A DNA stretch of 64,000 bases from Cryptomeria japonica (lineage: Eukaryota; Streptophyta; Pinopsida; Cupressales; Cupressaceae): NCBI RefSeq assembly GCF_030272615.1, contig NC_081415.1:604645644-604709643 (forward strand), read 5' to 3'. Each line of letters opens with the position of its first letter. Position 1 is the first letter of the stretch. The notes under the pieces were generated by a model. The model did not search any database and was not told where the DNA came from. It saw only the letters and a list, made by a program, of their open reading frames with translations. Positions 47,533 to 58,358 of this stretch are shown one piece after another. The translations under genes and the position numbers were made by a program.

Positions 47533-47979
47533 TTCAAAGAAATACCTAAAAAATAGTTGTTGGTTGACGGGTTTTGATTACTTCTCATATGATTGCTAGA
47601 AATTTTGTAGAATGCCTTTGCTTGCTCTTGATCGCCTATGATTCCCCTTTGTTTCGCTCTTGTTTGCTCAGGTGCTGGGTGACTAAAAATGAGTCCATTT
47701 TCCCCTTTTTATCAGTGATTAAATCCTAATTCATCACTATCATAAATTCTTAGCGATGTACCCTACTAGATGTTGGTTTCACAACTTTATGCCGAATAAA
47801 CCCCCATCAATGATCAATGCCACCCTTTAGATCTCTTTCGGGTAATATGCAATATTTGCAATGAATTTTCCAACCCCTAAGGCATATGCCTTAGTTACCA
47901 GTTGAATTTCCTGTCGATGCAGGAATGCTTTGTTCTACCAGTGGAGTTACAAGTGCAGTTACCGGTGTAGTTGCATTTA

Positions 47980-49090
47980 TACTTGGTTCTTTAGATTTTC
48001 TAACCCATCTCTTGGTGTGATCTTGTTGTATTTTATCTACCTTCTACTTTCCTTTCTCATTTGCTTTATCATTGCTAACCAGTGTAGTCTGTCTTCTGCA
48101 GTACTTAGCAATATGACCTATTTTGTTGCATGCATAACATGTAACATTTTTCTTTTTAGTTGCTTTGACATATTCGGTGTCATTCCTTGATGTACATTGA
48201 TTAGCCAAGTGTCCAAACTTTCCACATGCATGACATTTAACATTCATTCTACAATCTTTTGACTTATGACCATATTTCTTGCAATTTGTACATTGACTGG
48301 GAATTGAATTTTAGTTTTGGTTTTCTCTATTTCTACATTATCTAGCCATATGCCCAAATTTAATATAGATAAATCATCTACCATTCAATTTGTAAGCATT
48401 AGATTGCCTTACCGGTTTCCTCTAGTCTGATGAGTTCTGCATACCGATTGTCTGGTCGTCATTTGCAGTACCAGAGATTTTGCCTTGTACAAATCTAAGT
48501 CCTCTATAATCTTCACTCTGTCTTTGTCTTTTTAATAAATCATCCAACTATGCAGCACTGATCCTGAATTTTTCTTTATACTCACTTGCAGTAGTTATAT
48601 AATCTCTCAGAGTCATTATGTGTCTCTCTAGCTCTTGTTCATTATTCCAAGATTGTAACAAATCAATTTTCAACAGATTATTCTCATGAGTCAATCTGCC
48701 ACATTCTTCAAATTTGTTCTTCACACATATGACAAGATTTTCTTCCTTCTTCTTTCGGTCGTCAATATCTTTTGATAACCTCATAGTCATGTCTTGCATT
48801 CCATTCTTCATGAGCATGTTTTCTTGACTTAGTTTTCTGACATTGTTCCTTAAGTGCATTTTTCTCTTCATCATCCTGGTTTTGCAAAAGTTCCTTTCTA
48901 TTATCTTGAGTAGATGATAACCTTTCTTGCTGAACAAGAATTAATTCATTAGCAGAATTCAATTCATCTTGCAGTTTTAAGTTCTTCATCCTTTCATCAT
49001 CATAATCCTCAAGTGCCATCTCAAGTTGGTTCTCCATAGCCATATTTAATGATTTCAGTTTCAGGATCTTCCTCAAGCTATTAAACTTCC
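47980..49090 (-). pseudogene. gag: Coiled-coil Gag with zinc knuckles (copia)
   Basis: A heptad-like region (MENQLEMALEDYDDERMKNL; LQDELNSANELILVQQERL) runs from about 49045 through 48550 across a frame shift near 48800-48850. Then follow CCHC knuckles, CHACGKFGHLANQC and CYACNKIGHIAKYC (48100-48240), both intact. A third upstream knuckle is damaged (about 48250-48340). It is close to the Gag at 23292-24300 (shared DDEEK.ALKEQ) and lacks the UBN2-type part. The 191-codon open frame at 48762-49337 extends into the neighbouring LTR by chance; coding begins inside it. Confidence 0.72.
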
Positions 49091-49092
49091 TC

Positions 49093-49097
49093 CAAGG
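49093..49097. repeat. Target-site duplication CAAGG (left)
   Basis: Identical to 53369-53373. Confidence 0.88.
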
Positions 49098-49860
49098 TGC
49101 TAGGATTTCTAAAGATACTGAGAGGGGGGGTGAATCAGTATCTAACCAGTTAACAAACTTTCTGACCTTATTGAATATTTTGCATTCTAAAACAATGTAC
49201 CTGTAAACAAGAATTAATGCAATAAATATGAACAATAAACACAACATAGAATGCACACCATAACACAAGATTTTTGGTGAGGAAACCCGGTGTGGGAAAA
49301 ACCTCTGTGGGATTTGTGACTCACAATATTCACTCACTAGCCAATGAATGAATATTACTTACAATAGTGTGCCTGCACATGTAGGAAGGCCAATTGCCTA
49401 GAGCTCATTGCTCAAATACAAAAGGAAGTCCCACTGACTTACAAAATGGATTATGAGAATTCAATATAATATACTGCTACAAAAGCATCTGCTATGCCAG
49501 GTTTAGTACCGTTTGAAGCTCATACAATAACCATAAACCTTTCTACTAGATCTTCCTTAGTATTTGCTCTACATATCCATCCTATCATCTCGCTATAAAA
49601 TGATCTAGAAGATCTCATACTTATATGTGAGTCTTATTACAATATTCAATGTTGTCTTACAAAAAGATATTACAATTAAATATAGTATATAATAAACAAA
49701 GTCCTGTTGGCTAGGGTGTCGGTAAACATCCTTGTCATTGTCGGTGAACTATCTATCGATGTAGAGTCTGTTGGTGCCATTGCCATAAGATTGCAATGTT
49801 GCCATCAATGACAATACCTTCAATCACCTACAATTCTCATTGGAGTGTGCAATGCCAATA
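49098..49860 (-). repeat. 3' LTR of pol-less copia element (763 bp)
   Basis: Plus-strand ends are TGCTAGGATTT and AATGCCAATA (one substitution from CA-ended AATGCCAACA in the partner). Confidence 0.88.
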
Positions 49861-50125
49861 ATGTCTCCCTTTGGCATTGATAGCAACACCCATGAGAAAA
49901 ATTCAATAATGTATCCAAAGATTGAAGTCCAAAAATCTTACCAAAACTGTGTGCTCTCCATGAGCAGATGATCTCTAAGTCATTGGATTTTTCTTTTCTC
50001 TACTACTCCCCCTTTGACATCAATGACAAAGGCTGTCAAAATATCAACTGAGTGTAGTTTTAGCTCAAACTTTGTAACCAATTGGTTACAATCTGAAATA
50101 GGTCTGCTAATACCAAATTCAGGCT
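49861..50125 (-). promoter_or_regulatory. Polypurine tracts and 3' untranslated region
   Basis: On the minus strand, CCAAAGGGAGACAT abuts the LTR, and TCAAAGGGGGAGTAG lies at about 50005-50020. Repetition of the tract again points to a Sirevirus-like origin. Confidence 0.65.
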
Positions 50126-51345
50126 CTAAATGAACCTATCACTGTCCTTTAATGCTGCCTCTATTCTTTGAATTTTACTGGTGAGGTGATGCATTTTCTC
50201 TTCCAGTGTCTTTTGTCTCTGAACAAGTGCCTCTGAGATCTCTTTCCTCAAAGAGATGAGGTTATCCAATTTAGGACTGAGCCTACATTTAAGTTCTTTT
50301 GCCTTTCCTTTTATTTTTTCCTTTTCTTCCTCTGATTTCTCAAGTTTCTCCTTGAATCCATCTATCTCCTATTCTATAACTGATAACGGTTCTAATGAAC
50401 CAATGATATTGTCAACTATATCATTTATTTCTTTTTGTACTTTGCTGATCTCCTTATTGATATCCACTGTCAAAAGATTTGTCTTACATGTATCTCTATA
50501 TAGTTCCTTAAACTCCGTTGTTGTTTTACTTAGTGCCGGTAAGAGGGTATCAATGTGTCCCAAGCACTTCTTTATTGTCTCATCAAAGAATTTCTCTTTT
50601 TCCTTATCCATTTTCTCTTTAAATGTCTCTTCATTTATTTGATCAACAATCAATATGTTGCCGGTGATGTACTTAGACAATGTGTCTAATTGACTCAAGG
50701 AATCTTTATTTTCTATATTGCACTTGGGTGCAATCAATTTAAGAATGGGGATGGTATCATCTATAGCCTTATAGGCCAATACATTGCAATCAGTAATTTT
50801 CTTAATAGAGTCCAATAATACCTTAGTTACATTTGTTGGTCTGAATTCAGTCATGGAAGTACCAAATGATTGTCCAATTACCTTAACAATCTCCATTTTG
50901 CCAGTGTGAGCAACCACTTTGCTTGTCTTGACCTCTAGTGGGTCAGTTTGTGTCTACATTTATATTAGCAAAGGTTTAGGCTTCTCAGATGTTGCTAGTG
51001 GCACTGTCTCTATATGTACTTGTGACTCAACCTTTTTCTCTGTTTTTTTCTTAGTGGGTTTCACTATGCTCTCTACTACCAGTTTCTCTGTCTGTACCTC
51101 TGCACTATCCACTACTGGTGACTTAGTAGGCTTCTCTATATTTTCTGCAGCCGGTATCCCATCTATTGGTTTTTCAATGTTTGCATCAGTGGTATCAGTC
51201 ACCATTCCAATCTCAATATGTTCCACTGTTTGTTTTGTTTGTGTCTCTACCTCAATATTTTCAGTCGGTGGCTCAGTAGCCACATCTTTCTTCTCACCAG
51301 TGGTCTCCTTATCAACCACAATAAATGCATGTCGGTTAAGTGAAA
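50126..51345 (-). pseudogene. ORF2 of the pol-less element: acidic repeat plus coiled-coil protein
   Basis: One frame runs from about 51345 to a TAG at 50126, about 400 codons, interrupted only by a TAA/TAG pair near 50949-50955 and a TAG near 50366. The N-terminal part reads VSLNRHAFIVVDKETTGEKK, then a Glu/Lys/Thr/Val-rich part with repeated EVQTEK / VETQTKQ / AENIEKPTK motifs. The middle part includes DSIKKITDCNVLAYKAIDD, KCLGHIDTLLPALSKTTTEF and KEISKVQKEINDIVDNIIG. The C-terminal part is a strong coiled coil (FKEKLEKSEEEKEKIKGKAK; EALVQRQKTLEEKMHHL). I recognise no enzyme. Sirevirus elements can carry an extra, envelope-like ORF after pol; this may be its counterpart, but there is no visible signal peptide or membrane segment. 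Confidence 0.6.
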
Positions 51346-51570
51346 CTTAACACATCTGCCGGTATAGAAGAAGTTCATCTTCTCACTATCAATCGAGGGT
51401 AAACTTAAATGATTTTCAATTTGATGCCATACCCCCCAAAAATTTCTATTTCAGTTAGATGAAGAATCTCCTGTCGGTGGAGTAATACTCTGTTCTACCA
51501 GTGAAGAAATAGTCTCATCAACATTCTAATCTCTCTTTCTAATTCATTGTTTTGAAAATTATTGCTTTAC

Positions 51571-52570
51571 CTAATCAACCTTCTCTTTGCCTTTCAAACT
51601 GGGTCCTTTTTTATTTGTTGGTGATACCTTACTTCTACAAAATTTTGCAATATGTCCAATCTTGTTACAAGCATAACATATCACATTGTTCTTCTGAATA
51701 GATTTTCCATATCCTATGCTAGTATGTGTTCTGCATTGATTAGATAGGTGTCCAAATCTTCCACAAACATAACATCTTACATTCATTCTAAAATTTTATG
51801 AATTGTGACCAATTTTGTTGCATTTGGAACATTGACCGGTGGGTGTATTAGTGTTCTGATAGTTTCTATATCTACATTGATTTACTCTATGACCATATTT
51901 ATTATAGTTAAATCATTTCCCATTAAATTTGTAGGCATTAGGTTGTCTTACCGGTTTGTTGTGATCATGATTGTTTGCAGTACTAGAGCTTTAACCAACT
52001 TCAAATCCAAGTCCATTAGTGTCTCCATTAGGTTTCTGACTTTTCAGCATATCATCAAGTTCTTCTAAAATTTTCTTGAATTTCTCTTTGTGTTGATTTG
52101 CAGTAGTCAATTCATTTTCCAAAAATTCCTTTTGTCTCATAAGTTCAATTTTATCATGTTCCATGTGAATCAGATCTATCTTCAACATATCATTTTCATG
52201 ACTGAGTCTTAGATTTTCATTTCCAGCATCATTGAGTCTCCTATTCAAGTCATCTTCATTCTTCTTTCTGTCTTCAATGTCTTTACAAAATCTCATAGTC
52301 AAGTTTTGCATCTCATTCCTCAAGGTCATGTTTTCTTGCCTCATCTTACTTACAAGATCATTAAGAGTTTCCTTTTCATCATCATCATTTTGTATCTTCT
52401 CATGAAGTTCTCTTCTTTTGTTTCTAGCAATAGTGAGATTCTCCTGAAGTCCTTACATGAATTCCTGTGCAATCTTTAGATCATCTTCAAGTTTGATATT
52501 TTTCAACTTTGCTGCATCAAAGTCTACAAGAGTTGTTTCCAATTGCTTTCTCAAGTTTTCCATCTGTACC
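51571..52570 (-). pseudogene. gag: Coiled-coil Gag with zinc knuckles (pol-less element)
   Basis: Coding-like sequence begins about 50 bases after the primer-binding site (MENLRKQLETTLVDFDAAKL). A long heptad-rich region follows (MRQENMTLRNEMQNLTMRF; HDKIELMRQKEFLENELTTA), ending KILEELDDMLKSQKP and GLGF, which is the usual copia sequence before the knuckles. A damaged knuckle region (51790-51930) is followed by CYVCGRFGHLSNQC and CYACNKIGHIAKFC (51630-51780), both intact CCHC. Stops lie near 52456 and 51990. The UBN2-type capsid part is missing, as in the two related Gags. Confidence 0.78.
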
Positions 52571-52620
52571 GGTGTCAGAATCTTCCTCAAGTTGTTAGGA
52601 TTTTGAAAAAAGAGGACTAG

Positions 52621-52632
52621 GCTTTGATACCA
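52621..52632 (-). promoter_or_regulatory. Primer-binding site TGGTATCAAAGC (minus strand)
   Basis: Differs by one base from the usual TGGTATCAGAGC and lies two bases from the 5' LTR. Confidence 0.88.
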
Positions 52633-52634
52633 AT

Positions 52635-53368
52635 TGTTAGGATTCCCAAAGATACTGAGAGGGGGGGTGAATCAGTATCTAACCGGTTAACAGACTTTCT
52701 AACCTTATTAAATATTTTGCATGCCAAAACAATGTACTAGTAAACAAGAATTAATGTAGTAAATATGAACAATAAACACAACATAGAATGCACACCATAA
52801 CACAATATTTTTGGCGAGGAAACCCGGTGTGGGAAAAACCTCGGTGGGATTTGTGACCCACAATATTCACTCACTGACCAATGAATGGATATTACTTACA
52901 ATATTGTGCCTGCACATACAGGAAGGCCAACTGCCTAGAGCTCGCTTCTCAAATACAAAAGGAAGTTTCATTGACTTACAAAATGGAGTATGAGAATCCA
53001 ATATAATGTACTACTACAAAAATAATCTTCTATGCCAGGTTCAGTGCCGTTTGAAGCTCATACAATAACCATTAACCTTTCTACAAGATCTGCCTTAGTA
53101 TTCGCTCTACATATCCATCATATCATCTCTCTATAAAATGATCTATAAGATCTCATACTTATATATGAGTCTTATTACAATATTCCATGTCATCTTACAA
53201 AAACATATTACAATTAAATACAATATATAATAAACAAAGTCCTATTGGCTAGGGCGTCGATAAACATCCTTGTCGCTGTCGGTGTCGGTGCCATAAGATT
53301 GCAAGGTTCCCATCAATGACAATACCTTCAATCACCTACAATTGTCATTGGAGTGTGCAATGCCAACA
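52635..53368 (-). repeat. 5' LTR of pol-less copia element (734 bp)
   Basis: Plus-strand ends are TGTTAGGATTCC and AATGCCAACA. It pairs with 49098-49860. Confidence 0.9.
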
Positions 53369-53373
53369 CAAGG
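53369..53373. repeat. Target-site duplication CAAGG (right)
   Basis: Identical to 49093-49097. Confidence 0.88.
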
Positions 53374-53379
53374 TACCAA

Positions 53380-53391
53380 GCTCTGATACAA
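53380..53391 (-). promoter_or_regulatory. Primer-binding site of the split copia element (one mismatch)
   Basis: The plus strand reads GCTCTGATACAA against the usual GCTCTGATACCA, two bases before the LTR at 53394. Confidence 0.8.
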
Positions 53392-53393
53392 AT

Positions 53394-54309
53394 TGTTGGA
53401 ATCCAAGAACACTGAGAGGGGGGGTGAATCAGTGTTCTGCTGGTAATATAAGATTTTACCTTATTATAACATACACATATAAACTAGTAAATGAAGAAAC
53501 ATATAACAAGCCAACCACATGAATAAACACCATAACACACATATTTTATATGTGGAAAACCTCAAAGAGGAAAAACCACGGTGGGATTTGTGACCCAAAA
53601 TATCAATTCACTGGCCATATGAAAGATATTAAATATTATGGGGGCCTGCACATGTAGGAAGGCACACTCCCTAGAGCACACTGCTCAACACAAAAGAGTC
53701 TCACTGACTACAAGCTTCTGTTGAGATAAAAGAATAATGGTGAACTCACAAAAGGCATCTGCAATGCCAAAAAGAGTTTTGATTAAAGCTATATTCTGTA
53801 CCGGTTCATAAACACTAAACCCTTCTACCGGTATCTCCTTTCCTCCAAGAATTATTTGCAAACCATCTACTAATCATTATATGATATTACATTCGCATAC
53901 AAATGACTGACATACATATCCTTTGCATCACCTTGTCATACTTCCTTGTCATATATCAAAAAATGTCCTAACAGACTGACTTATATACCCTTTACAAAGA
54001 ATATGCCTTATGTCGGTGTACAATACAAAAAGATATTTAATGTTGGCTTACAATACAAAAATATATTCAATGTCATCCCTATACAATAATTAAATTTTTT
54101 TTAACAAATAAAACCTTTCGGATCCCAAACTGATGTCAGCTTCACTGAAGTGCTAGATGTCGATGTCGGTGCCAGTGCTGGTGATGACCCTAAATACTCA
54201 AATGTTGGTATCTGCTAGTGTATGCCTCCAAATGTTGGTATATGTCTTTAATAGAATGTTGTTTCCATCAATGACAACATATGAATCTAATGAGTGTCAA
54301 TTTCCAACA
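53394..54309 (-). repeat. 5' LTR of the split copia element (916 bp)
   Basis: Plus-strand ends are TGTTGGAATCC and TTTCCAACA. It shares the CCTGCACATGTAGGAAGGC block (near 53645) and the AGAACACTGA...TCAGTGTTCT stem with related LTRs. Its right end interrupts an RT coding sequence. Confidence 0.82.
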
Positions 54310-56580
54310 CCTTGTAGGCAAAAAAGGCTAGAAACATTCTAATTGCTTATAATCTAGCTACTGGAGCAAAAGTTTCTTCAAAGTCAATGCCCTCTACTTG
54401 AGAGTATACTTTGCACACAAGTATAGCTTTATGCCTAACAATTTTGCCTTCTTCATTAGTCTTATTCTGGTAGACCCATTTAGTGCCAATGATGTTCTTG
54501 TCTTCCAGTCTAGGGACTAATTCCCAAGTCTTGTTCTTCTCAATCTGTTGCACCTCTTCTTCCATGGAATCCATCCATTCTTATCTTTTGTTGGCCTCAT
54601 TGAATGTTTTAGGTTCTACTTCAGTCATGAGGCTGAAGTTGACTTGTTCATCATTCTAGACAAGTCTTCTTCTAGTCTGCACACCATCACTCTTATTTCC
54701 TAGAATTTGCTCTTCTGGGTGACTCAACTACACATACCAGTTGGGAGCCTTTTTGGATGCTTCTTCCGGTTCATTTTCTAATAGAGCTTCCTCACCTTCA
54801 ACACTAGAATCATCATATGGGTTTACATGTGATTGACTTCCTTTGTGCATATCCTCATCAACTCTTACATGCACACTCTCAATGACTCTTCTTAGTCTTT
54901 TGTTGTAGCATTTGTAGGCCTTGCTATCATATGAGTAACCAAGAAATATTCTTTCATCACTCCTGGAGTCAAAACTACCTAGACCATCCATATATCTCTT
55001 GATAAAACAATTGCTTCCAAATACCTTAAAGTATTTGACTGATGGCTTCTGGTCATATTGCAACTCATAAGGTGTCATTCTGTTGTTTGTTCTTAATTGA
55101 ACCCAATTCAAAGTATATGCAACATTATGAACAACTTCTTTCCAATATGTGTCTGGTAGACTGGCCTCCTTTAACATGGTTCTGGCCATCTCCTTGACTG
55201 TCGTGTTCTTCCTTTCTACCACACCATTTTGTTGTGATGTCCTAGGGGCTAACTATTGCCTTCTAATTCCATGTCTCGCAATAATCTTCAAACTCATTTG
55301 ATGTAAACTCTCCACCCTGGTTTGATCTTAGACATTTTAACTTGCACCCACTTTCCTTCTCCACCATCTTTCTAAAGATCTTGAATCTATCAAATGCTTG
55401 TGATTTATCTTGCAGGAAAGTGACCTATGTCATTATTCAATAATCATCAATAAAGATCATAAAATATCTTTCACCGGCAAGAGCTCTTGTTCTAGTTGGA
55501 CCACACAGATATGTATGTACAATTTCAAGTGGTCTTGAAGTGTTGTGCTCTTTTGTTCTGAAGCTCACCTTAGTCTGCTTCCCTTTTACACACATCACAA
55601 AATGTGATTATCGGTTTGAGGATGGGTGAAATATTTCTTACACACCCCTTTTTACTTACTAAAACTAAGTTATCAAAGTTTATGTGGCCTAATCTTTGGT
55701 GCCACGACCAGCTTTCATCCTGTCCCATCATGCATTGGGACTCTTAACATTCCTTCAGATTGTAAACATTACCATATGTTCTCTTTCCTTCTGTCACAAC
55801 TAGACCGATACTCTCTTTCTTTATTTGGAAATTGGTTCAGTCAAAGGTGAATTTATAACCTTTGTCACACATCTAACTCACACTCATCAGATTATGGTTT
55901 AGGCCTTCCACATAATATACATAACATGCCTTCAATTTTCCATCAATATTTAGAGTACCCTTTCCCTTTATTTTGATGGATGATTTGTCTCTGAATCTTA
56001 CTGAACCACCATTCCAGTATTCAAGATTGATAAATTTATTTTTATCACCAGTCATGTGGTTGGAACATCCATTGTCTACAACCCATAGATTTTTCCTTTT
56101 AGCATGTAAAGCAATCTGCACTATCAAACTTGATTTTGTCTTTTCTTTTTCTTTGTCAACCCATACTAGTTTGGTTTCCTTCTTTTTGTCAACTGCTATT
56201 TTGTGCTCTGGTTCAACTACAGGTTCTTGATCAGGATTTGTCTTCTTCTGCTTGATCTTCCTTCTTTTACAAAACTTTTCTATATGTCCAAACTCTTGAC
56301 AATTATAGCATTTCACATTTTCATTTAAATATGAATCTTTGAAATTATTGTAGGACACTGGTTCATTATTTCTACATTCAAAACTCCTATGAGCAAATCT
56401 ATTGCACTCATAACAAACAACTTTCATATCCCATAGTGTATTAAAAGGATTTCTAATTTCAAAACTCATACTAGGCTTATTGGTTAATCTACAGTCAGCT
56501 ATTATATGCCCAAATTTGTTACACCAGTAACAATAACCAAGAAAGTTTAAAACATACCAGTTAGATTTCCTTGGTCATGC
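54310..56580 (-). pseudogene. pol: Copia pol fragment: Gag knuckles, protease, integrase, RT start
   Basis: Reading right to left: three CCHC knuckles, CYWCNKFGHIIADC (about 56495-56536), CYECNRFAHRSFEC and CYNCQEFGHIEKFC; then the protease block WVVDNGCSNHMTGD (about 56040-56080), where the usual Asp-Ser-Gly is Asp-Asn-Gly. The integrase core is frame-shifted (55225-55870). The integrase end (54728-55222) starts VVERKNTTVKEMARTML with the catalytic Glu kept, and includes FGSNCFIKRYMDGLGSFDSR and RIFLGYSYDSKAYKCYNKR. The RT begins EEEVQQIEKNKTWELVPRLE (54347-54574) and reads on past a stop to AIRMFLAFFAYK, where the LTR of the split element cuts it at 54310. The N-terminal gag and the rest of RT are not found. 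Confidence 0.85.
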
Positions 56581-57480
56581 AAATGACTGCCTCATTGTGG
56601 GTGGGTAATTACACAAAGATGGTAGTCAAAAAGGGGGTTATAAGTGGACACTTTTTTTCTGAAATAAAGTGAACCTAAACTTGGACGCAAAATTTGAAAG
56701 TCATCCACTCAAGATATGAAGATAATTAAAGAACAAATATTATAGTACTCTGAATCTAGTTTCCAAACTACTAAAAATTTTCAAAATTGGATAAGATTAA
56801 GGGGGTCAATTCCTTCGCACACGAAAAATAGACCCTCATTGTTTCTGGAAAACATAACATAGTGTCTGATGTGCACATCAAAAAACTCATAGTTAGATTT
56901 AGTATTTTGACAAATCCTTTGACAGAAAGATAGTTTAGGGTGAGCACTAGAAGATGTGTATTTTTTTCTAATTTTTTGTTTAGTATTTTGTTTTAAATGA
57001 TTTTTTCTAATCGATCACATCCTGAATATTAGGTACCTATTCGTGCATGAAGCATAAGTTGCACTAAACAAATTGAAAATACAAATTAATTTTTTTAAAT
57101 TGTAAAGAATCAAGTCCACTACAATAATATATAAATTTTTTAAAATTTGGATGTATATCGAAAGTTATTAAAAACATGGTGCACCTATGTCTATGAGAAC
57201 TATGGAGACACTAGTAAAATAAATTCAATAATTTGTTCAAATTTTAAAAAAATTATATGGTTAGAAATCTCATAAGATGGGTGAAAATATGGTGGCAATT
57301 TTAGAAATACCCACTTGATGAACTATAAATGTGACGATGACAAAGTCAATAAACCAAGTTGATAAAATAAAACACTTCAAAAATGAGGGAAATGGAGATA
57401 AATTAAGTTTTCAAACCGTATCTTTGTCATCCAGGCCTATTTCCAAGCCTAAACAGTCAAAAGTGCACACGGGGTACTTA
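56581..57480. other. AT-rich DNA without recognisable features
   Basis: No ORF or repeat I can support on either strand. Confidence 0.5.
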
Positions 57481-57483
57481 TGT

Positions 57484-57606
57484 TGTAAGTAGCGCGTACA
57501 TGCTATGTTTACTATAAACAATGTGTCTATGCAATGTTTACTATAAACAACGCGTATGTGTTATGTTTACTATAAATAGCGCATATGCATTATGTTTACT
57601 ATAAGT
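57484..57606. repeat. Minisatellite, about four units of 33 bp
   Basis: Units carry ATGTTTACTATAAA followed by CAATGTG, CAACGCG, TAGCGCA or similar, with alternating GCGC/TGTG variation. Confidence 0.8.
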
Positions 57607-57783
57607 TTGTTTAAATTAGGTTTATCATGTTTTCTCTCCTAAGAAAATTGACTGATGGATTTGTGTGTGTGTGTTGGATAGGAGGAAGAAGGGTCTAAAA
57701 TTGAACCACGGGTGCATTACCGTGACAAACAAGGAAACCTACAGCAATATTCTTCTCGAATCTATTTTTAAAGAGCAAAGAAA

Positions 57784-58125
57784 ATGTGGAAAATAGTGTC
57801 AACAAAGCAAAATGATGAGTTAGAGTACCTACAATATGTTTTTCAGAAGGAAACAATTGGTAGGAAGAGAAAGATTCAGAGTAACACAAATAATGTCTTG
57901 GAGAATGATAGTGGTGGGTATGTCAGAGTTGCCTTGTTACACAACACCTATCACCTAAAGAAATTAAAGTTTGTTGTAAGCATGGCAGTCGTAGTATATG
58001 ATGATCATCACTTGTCAAAAGGCCTGGAAGGGTACATACCCATGAAAGAAATCAAGTGTGTAATTCCTATAGTCACAATCGAGATCAGTCCTACAATATG
58101 TTTTTCAGAAGGAAACAACTGGTAG
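57784..58125 (+). CDS. Hypothetical ORF, 113 aa, partly duplicated
   Basis: It reads MWKIVSTKQNDELEYLQYVF, GRKRKIQSNTNNVLENDSGG, VRVALLHNTYHLKKLKFVVS and YIPMKEIKCVIPIVTIE. I recognise no family. Most of it recurs in a second copy that is open at 58184-58375. Amino-acid conservation between copies is good, but with one extra codon (LLLH against LLH). It may be an exon remnant or part of the transposon downstream. Confidence 0.35.
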   Translation: MWKIVSTKQNDELEYLQYVFQKETIGRKRKIQSNTNNVLENDSGGYVRVALLHNTYHLKKLKFVVSMAVVVYDDHHLSKGLEGYIPMKEIKCVIPIVTIEISPTICFSEGNNW

Positions 58126-58358
58126 GAAGAGAAAGATTTAGAGTAACACAGATGATATCCTGGAGAATGATAGTGGTGGATATGTGAGAGTTGCCTTGTT
58201 GTTACACAACGCCTATCACCTAAAGAAATTAAAGTTTGTTGTAAGCATGGCAGTCGTAGTATATGATGATCATCACTTGTTAGAAGGCCTCGAAGGGTAC
58301 ATACCCATGAAAGAAATCAAGAGTGTAATTCCTATAGTCACAATCAAGATCAGTCCTA
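57830..58358. repeat. Direct tandem duplication, unit about 262 bp, two copies
   Basis: TACAATATGTTTTTCAGAAG opens both copies (57830 and 58092). The copies differ at about 20 positions plus a 3-base insertion in the second. Confidence 0.92.

Larger units (their letters stand above)
49098..53368 (-). mobile_element. Complete but pol-less copia element (gag + ORF2)
   Basis: It has LTRs of 763 and 734 bp with CAAGG on both flanks, a primer-binding site (52621-52632) and a purine tract by the 3' LTR. The 2.8-kb internal region contains gag and a second ORF but no protease, integrase, RT or RNase H. It would depend on another element for cDNA synthesis and integration. LTR divergence is moderate, with about a 30-base length difference near 49735-49790 against 53265-53290. 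Confidence 0.88.
47159..54309 (-). mobile_element. Copia element with coiled-coil gag, split by another element
   Basis: The right part is the 5' LTR (53394-54309) and a primer-binding site with one mismatch (53380-53391). The left part (to 49097) holds gag and a further ORF. The CAAGG duplication (49093-49097 and 53369-53373) shows that 49098-53368 was inserted into its leader. Its own right LTR lies inside the RT of the fragment at 54310-56580. The 3' LTR is not found; the left end is lost against the gag-only element. Confidence 0.75.

Noticed and set aside
48762-49337. 191-codon ORF as a gene with a membrane-like N-terminus
   Set aside because: Its first half is the reverse complement of the neighbouring LTR, joined by insertion; only the part left of 49097 is Gag.
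50960-51350. Plus-strand 143-codon Ser/Thr/Val-rich ORF (50919-51350)
   Set aside because: It is the shadow of the acidic ORF2 on the opposite strand.
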